From NCBI GenBank assembly GCA_029224185.1, contig CM055205.1, positions 2,175,761-2,239,760 on the forward strand: a stretch of 64,000 bases of DNA, read 5' to 3'. The notes under the pieces were generated by a model. It did no database searches. It saw only the letters and a program-made list of their open reading frames with translations, and had not been told where the DNA came from. Below are positions 59,922-64,000 of this stretch, one piece after another. How positions within the stretch are numbered: the stretch's first letter is position 1; each line of letters begins with the position of its first letter. The stretch comes from Karalla daura (lineage: Eukaryota > Chordata > Actinopteri > Chaetodontiformes > Leiognathidae). The position numbers were made by a program, and so were the translations under genes.

Positions 59922-60780
59922 TTTTCGGGGGAACTGGCTGATGAGCTCACTGTTGTTACAATATATGTTCAGCTGCGATGCCAGCTGTCAGCTGTGTGAA
60001 GCACAAGGAAGTTCATCAATATGCAAGGGGACTTTCAGGAACTGTTTTAACTATGCTGCCCTGGTTGGGTACACACTCAGAACTTAAATGATGAACTGCA
60101 ACTTTAAAACAGACATTTTAAATATCTATCTCACCTAAAAGTTGTGTTGCTTCATAGCAGTGCTGAGAGTCGTGCATGCAATGCAGATTGAGGGTTGTCC
60201 AGGGTTTTGAATATCTTATTTATTATGTTCCTACATATCTTGTTTAGAATTTGCCATGTTTACTGTGATTTGCCCCCCCTGAAGGGAGACATGGTTCTTT
60301 TGTTATTGAGTTTAACCAGCCAACCACATACTGATTCATACTGACCATGGAGGCATTGGGTTGATACAGAAAACTAAGCATCTCCCGATATGTTGAATGA
60401 TACCTCTATACTTCTATGCTGCTGCCCTTGAGAGAAGACAAAGCCTCCTAATTGGATGATTAGCATTTACACGCATGACTGAAAAACTATTGAACTTGAC
60501 AACAGTATTTTGTGCTGGATAGAGAGTGTTTCTGGGAGAAGTGATAGAAAAACATTAGTCTCTGAAACGCATATGTATTGATTTATACTCGGCCAGTATT
60601 AACCCATTGGAGATAGTAAAAATAAGCAAGAAGTAAACGAATGTCATAAATATAAACTGTATATGAAACAATGTACTGAATGTGACTGTACCAACATTAT
60701 TACTCTCCTAGTACAAGCAGGCGTGATGTTACGTATTGGTCAAGTCCCATATATGCCCAATAAAGGTCTACTGTTCAATA
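59922..60780 (+). other. gnrhr2: Probable 3'UTR of gnrhr2 with AATAAA
   Basis: Sequence after the stop codon shows no coding features. The first AATAAA on the plus strand that I find is at 60759-60764, so cleavage near 60780 is likely. Confidence 0.5.
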
Positions 60781-63700
60781 TGGTAGTTCTGACAGAATTT
60801 GACTCCTCCAGCCTATTCACATCACCTTCCAATCATTTGTCATCAGAAATGTATAAAGTATCCAGCAAACACAAACCCCCCCCCAAAAAAACCCCTACAT
60901 TTTCAGAAAAAGTCTCTAAAGGGGGTAAAGAGTGAAATATGAAATTCAAGAAGTTCAATGGTTGGGACCTTGCAAGATTAGGCAAAAGGAAAAATGTAAA
61001 CCTGTAACTCATGTGGTTAATTTGATTATTTATGAATATTCAAAGCTCAAAGAAATTTAGAGGCTTGATGTAGCGCCACCATCAGGGCCATGGTTTTACA
61101 TTTCAAGTTAAGGACATCTGGCATGGGACTGGATCTTTTTGAAAGGTTTGGGCAAATTTCTCAGCTTGCACAAGGTGAGGGTCAACCCCACAACCGTCAA
61201 CATCAAGAAGCTTCCTCTACCTCAGAAGGAGAGAGAAAATAGATGAACAAACGATGAAGAAAAAGAAGAGGAGGGAGAAAGAAGAAGAAGGTGAAGCAAA
61301 ATAACAGTGTCCGAGCAGCTTAGGCTGCCCAGCCCCCAATTAAAAGCCAATATTGGTCTATTTTCAAGAATATGTAAAGGGTGCTTTGGTGAGCTCATAA
61401 AGTTATTGAAGAGTTGAATAGAAGAAACGAGGATTATCAATGAAATGAATAAGAATATGATTTTCTAAATTCTGAACTTTAACTGCAATACTCCATCAGG
61501 AGTATTAACCTGTTTTTGCTGCAGAGGCAATCTGACACGGGACTGGACCTATGTACAGAGTCTGGTCATTTTTCACCCACGGAAAGTAGTATTTTCCTGA
61601 AAGAAAGAAAGAAAGACGAAGAATATGCAGCAAAACAGTAGAGTCCTGACAGCTTAGGTTTCCAAGCCCCTAGAAGCATCAGATAATTAAGACATCTCGT
61701 TTCTGTAGCGCACACTGATTGCCAGTGAGGCCGCAGACTGATGTGTGTTTGGTGTGTGAGATCCCAGAGAGGGCAACTGAGAGGGCAACATTTATTCAGG
61801 AAAATGTTTTTATTTGGTTTTAAGGATCAACAAAAGGCAGAGGTCAGAGCAGACATTCACATAAAGCAGTCTGCACAGAGTCCAAGCTGTTGGGGAGGAA
61901 AAATGTGACTTGTGGCCACTGTGTGGCCTAATAAATTAAATATATACGTAAAATATTGACATCCGTTCTTGCCTACCTCCAGTGAACCACGTTGGTGGAA
62001 ACTAAAAAAATCTCATGTGAAATAACATACCAGAAAATACATAAGAAAACCCAACAAGCTTGGTCTCTGATTCTAGCTGCAACATAAGTACAGTCGGTCT
62101 TTCCCCTCAACGCCTTTTCATTCTAGCCAAAGACACACTGACAACAGGGCCCCGGCCACAACAGGTTAAAGCTTTAGGTTTTCAGTACGCTAATGAAAGG
62201 TTTAGAGAACAGAGAAGCACTTAGAATCATTAAAGCATTGTTTCTCATTGGTACTAGCAGCCAGCTTCTACTTTACTACCTTTTTTTTTCTCTCTTTTGT
62301 AACTTTTTTTTTGGTCGCTGGCTCTTTGGAGCGAGACGCGTGTTCATCTACCAAAACTTCACAGTGAAATCATTTTGGGCCCTGAAACACAGAATCTGCC
62401 CGAAGACCATCACAGAGTAATCCTATCATTTTCATATATCACCATTCTCCCATAAATCAAAAACCAAAGAAAATACGCAAAATGAGAATAATTAATGTCG
62501 TGAGATCTAACAATAATAAAGATAATAACAACAATGAACTTTTTAACAAAAGCAAACGTTTGTTTTGGCAACTTTCTTTCTGTGCACTGCAGGAAGAACA
62601 AAAGGCTCAAACGAATGGAGGCGGGGAAATGACTTGTTCCACACGCAAGCCACTCACCCTCCCCATTTAAAAAACGTATTTAACTGCTACACACTTCACA
62701 CTACATAAACACACTGACGTGTCAGGTCTCCCATATCATATACACTTTTTGGTATAGCATTTATTTATCAGCTGTAAGTTGTGTGAGGGGATCTTTTCCA
62801 CTGCTCTGCTCTGAGTAGACTTTTAACACTCGTATAAGTTTAGGTGAACCTTGAGGATCATAAAAATCTATAGTATAGTATATGACATTATTTCGGGTGG
62901 ATGTTGCAATACAACATATGGCTTTTTGTAGGAGAGGAACATTTTCACTCTGTTGTTTTAAGATATAAACTTCTCAAAGCTTCTACCCTCAAGGTCCACC
63001 TAGCCATTCAGGCTGACAGTCACATTCACGTGTATATTTCTGTGCTTTGGTTATGAGGAAGTGTATGAATTTTAAAAATGTAGAGGTATTTTGGTTAGAA
63101 ATTTCTTTACAACAGCTATATATTTGGCAAGTGTTCAACTACTTTTAAGAGGCAACAATTCCCTAGTATTGACATAAAAAGGTCTTTCAAAATATCTGAC
63201 ATCTTCATTTGGTCACTCTTTAAAAGTTAAATGTTAGAATCAACAAAATAGAATTCCATGTCGTTCCAAGGCATCCCCCTGTAATGACTTCCAAAACAAA
63301 GAACATGAACAGTTTCATGAAACAGGAGGCAACGAAAAAATCTGAAAACGTTTTTGGCTTGGATTTCGTTAAAGCACTTTACACCGAGGTGTCACAATTC
63401 AATCCAAAATCGTGCGGAAATTTTCTCCCGTCAAATAATTCTTTTTTTTAAAGGAAAGTAAAGAAAACCATCAAAATGTTTACATCTTTGGGTGTCATTC
63501 AGCTTGGTTTTCATAGGCAATTTTCTTTTTTTTGGATGGGTGGCCACAGTGAAACATGAGCCTGCTCCGTGTAATTCAGGCAGGCATCACTTTCAAACTG
63601 TGTTAGCCGCCAAGTCAGTGTCGTCGAGGTCCCAGGATGACCAATTTGGCATCTGAAGAGTTAACGTGGCCGCGCGAGGCCCAAGTCATCATTTGGCTTG

Positions 63701-63790
63701 TCATCAGTTATGCCATCAAGTTTGTGCAGATCAAACAAATATCCATTGTGTGAACTTGCGTTCTTTCTTTTTGACGTCATGGCTTGAATG
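60781..63790. other. Downstream sequence, no gene seen
   Basis: AT-rich. Several TTTATT motifs on the plus strand (for example 62760-62765) are AATAAA on the minus strand and could be the 3'UTR of a minus-strand gene entering from the right. No coding support. Confidence 0.4.
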
Positions 63791-63791
63791 G

Positions 63792-64000
63792 TTACTGGAT
63801 ATTAAGGTCCTTCATTTCCGTTTGTGATATTCTTTGTCTTTGGAGTTGGACATTTGTGGGTATCCGTGAGCCAGGGATAACCACTGGTGGGACAACAATC
63901 CAGGACACGGTATCCATGGTTTCCTTGGTGTCTTCTGATGCCTGCTCAGAAAGGCAGAATGAGGCACGTAGATGGAACTTGACTTGAACAGGAGGTTGTC
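63792..64000 (-). CDS. Possible terminal coding exon of an unidentified gene (doubtful)
   Basis: On the minus strand a frame is open from the window edge for 68 codons to TAA at 63794-63792, reading near its end PPVVIPGSRIPTNVQLQRQR. I do not recognise the protein. A second minus frame and one plus frame are also open over most of the same stretch, so chance is a fair explanation. Confidence 0.2.
   Translation of the reverse strand, partial: QPPVQVKFHLRASFCLSEQASEDTKETMDTVSWIVVPPVVIPGSRIPTNVQLQRQRISQTEMKDLNIQ

Overview
The window looks like teleost fish nuclear DNA. It carries spliced genes with canonical GT/AG introns, a Tc1/mariner element, L2-type LINE and Ty3/gypsy remnants, and a very heavy load of microsatellites and minisatellites. 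No species can be named from the sequence alone.

Two genes are identified with confidence. (1) gatad2b (p66-beta, a NuRD/MBD2-MBD3 corepressor subunit) lies on the minus strand. Ten coding exons run from 20682 down to the stop at 12288-12290, predicting 625 or 638 residues depending on one donor. Its probable 3'UTR continues to about 7.67 kb. A probable non-coding first exon ends at 41645, below a cluster of six CCAAT boxes (41765-41974). (2) A type-II-like gonadotropin-releasing hormone receptor (gnrhr2) lies on the plus strand. Three coding exons (52731-53240, 57833-58034, 59506-59921) encode 375 residues, and a probable non-coding first exon ends at a strong donor at 49986. The two inferred promoters are head to head, about 8 kb apart.

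Layout: 1-7.66 kb has no recognisable gene but holds a CpG-rich segment at 5.74-6.18 kb. 7.67-12.29 kb is the gatad2b 3'UTR, with poly(G) and poly(C) tracts. 12.29-20.68 kb is gatad2b coding sequence with tandem-repeat-filled introns. 20.68-41.64 kb is the large gatad2b intron 1, with two Tc1-like copies, a LINE fragment, two inverted copies of an unnamed repeat and possible intronic regulatory modules. 41.65-42.0 kb is the gatad2b promoter candidate. 42-49.7 kb is intergenic, with very long microsatellites and a gypsy and L2 remnant. 49.8-60.77 kb is the gnrhr2 transcription unit, with a deleted gypsy element in its second intron. 60.8-64 kb is non-coding as far as can be seen, apart from a doubtful minus-strand open frame at the right edge.

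The two genes have no evident functional link: one is a nuclear corepressor subunit, the other a plasma-membrane neuroendocrine receptor. The most unusual material is in the gatad2b introns. There is a 47-copy decamer array rich in donor-like GTAAGC, a 16-bp bZIP-motif minisatellite that passes into a 61-bp higher-order repeat, a second higher-order minisatellite of about 46/311 bp, and a (TG)n tract lying directly against a 3' splice site.
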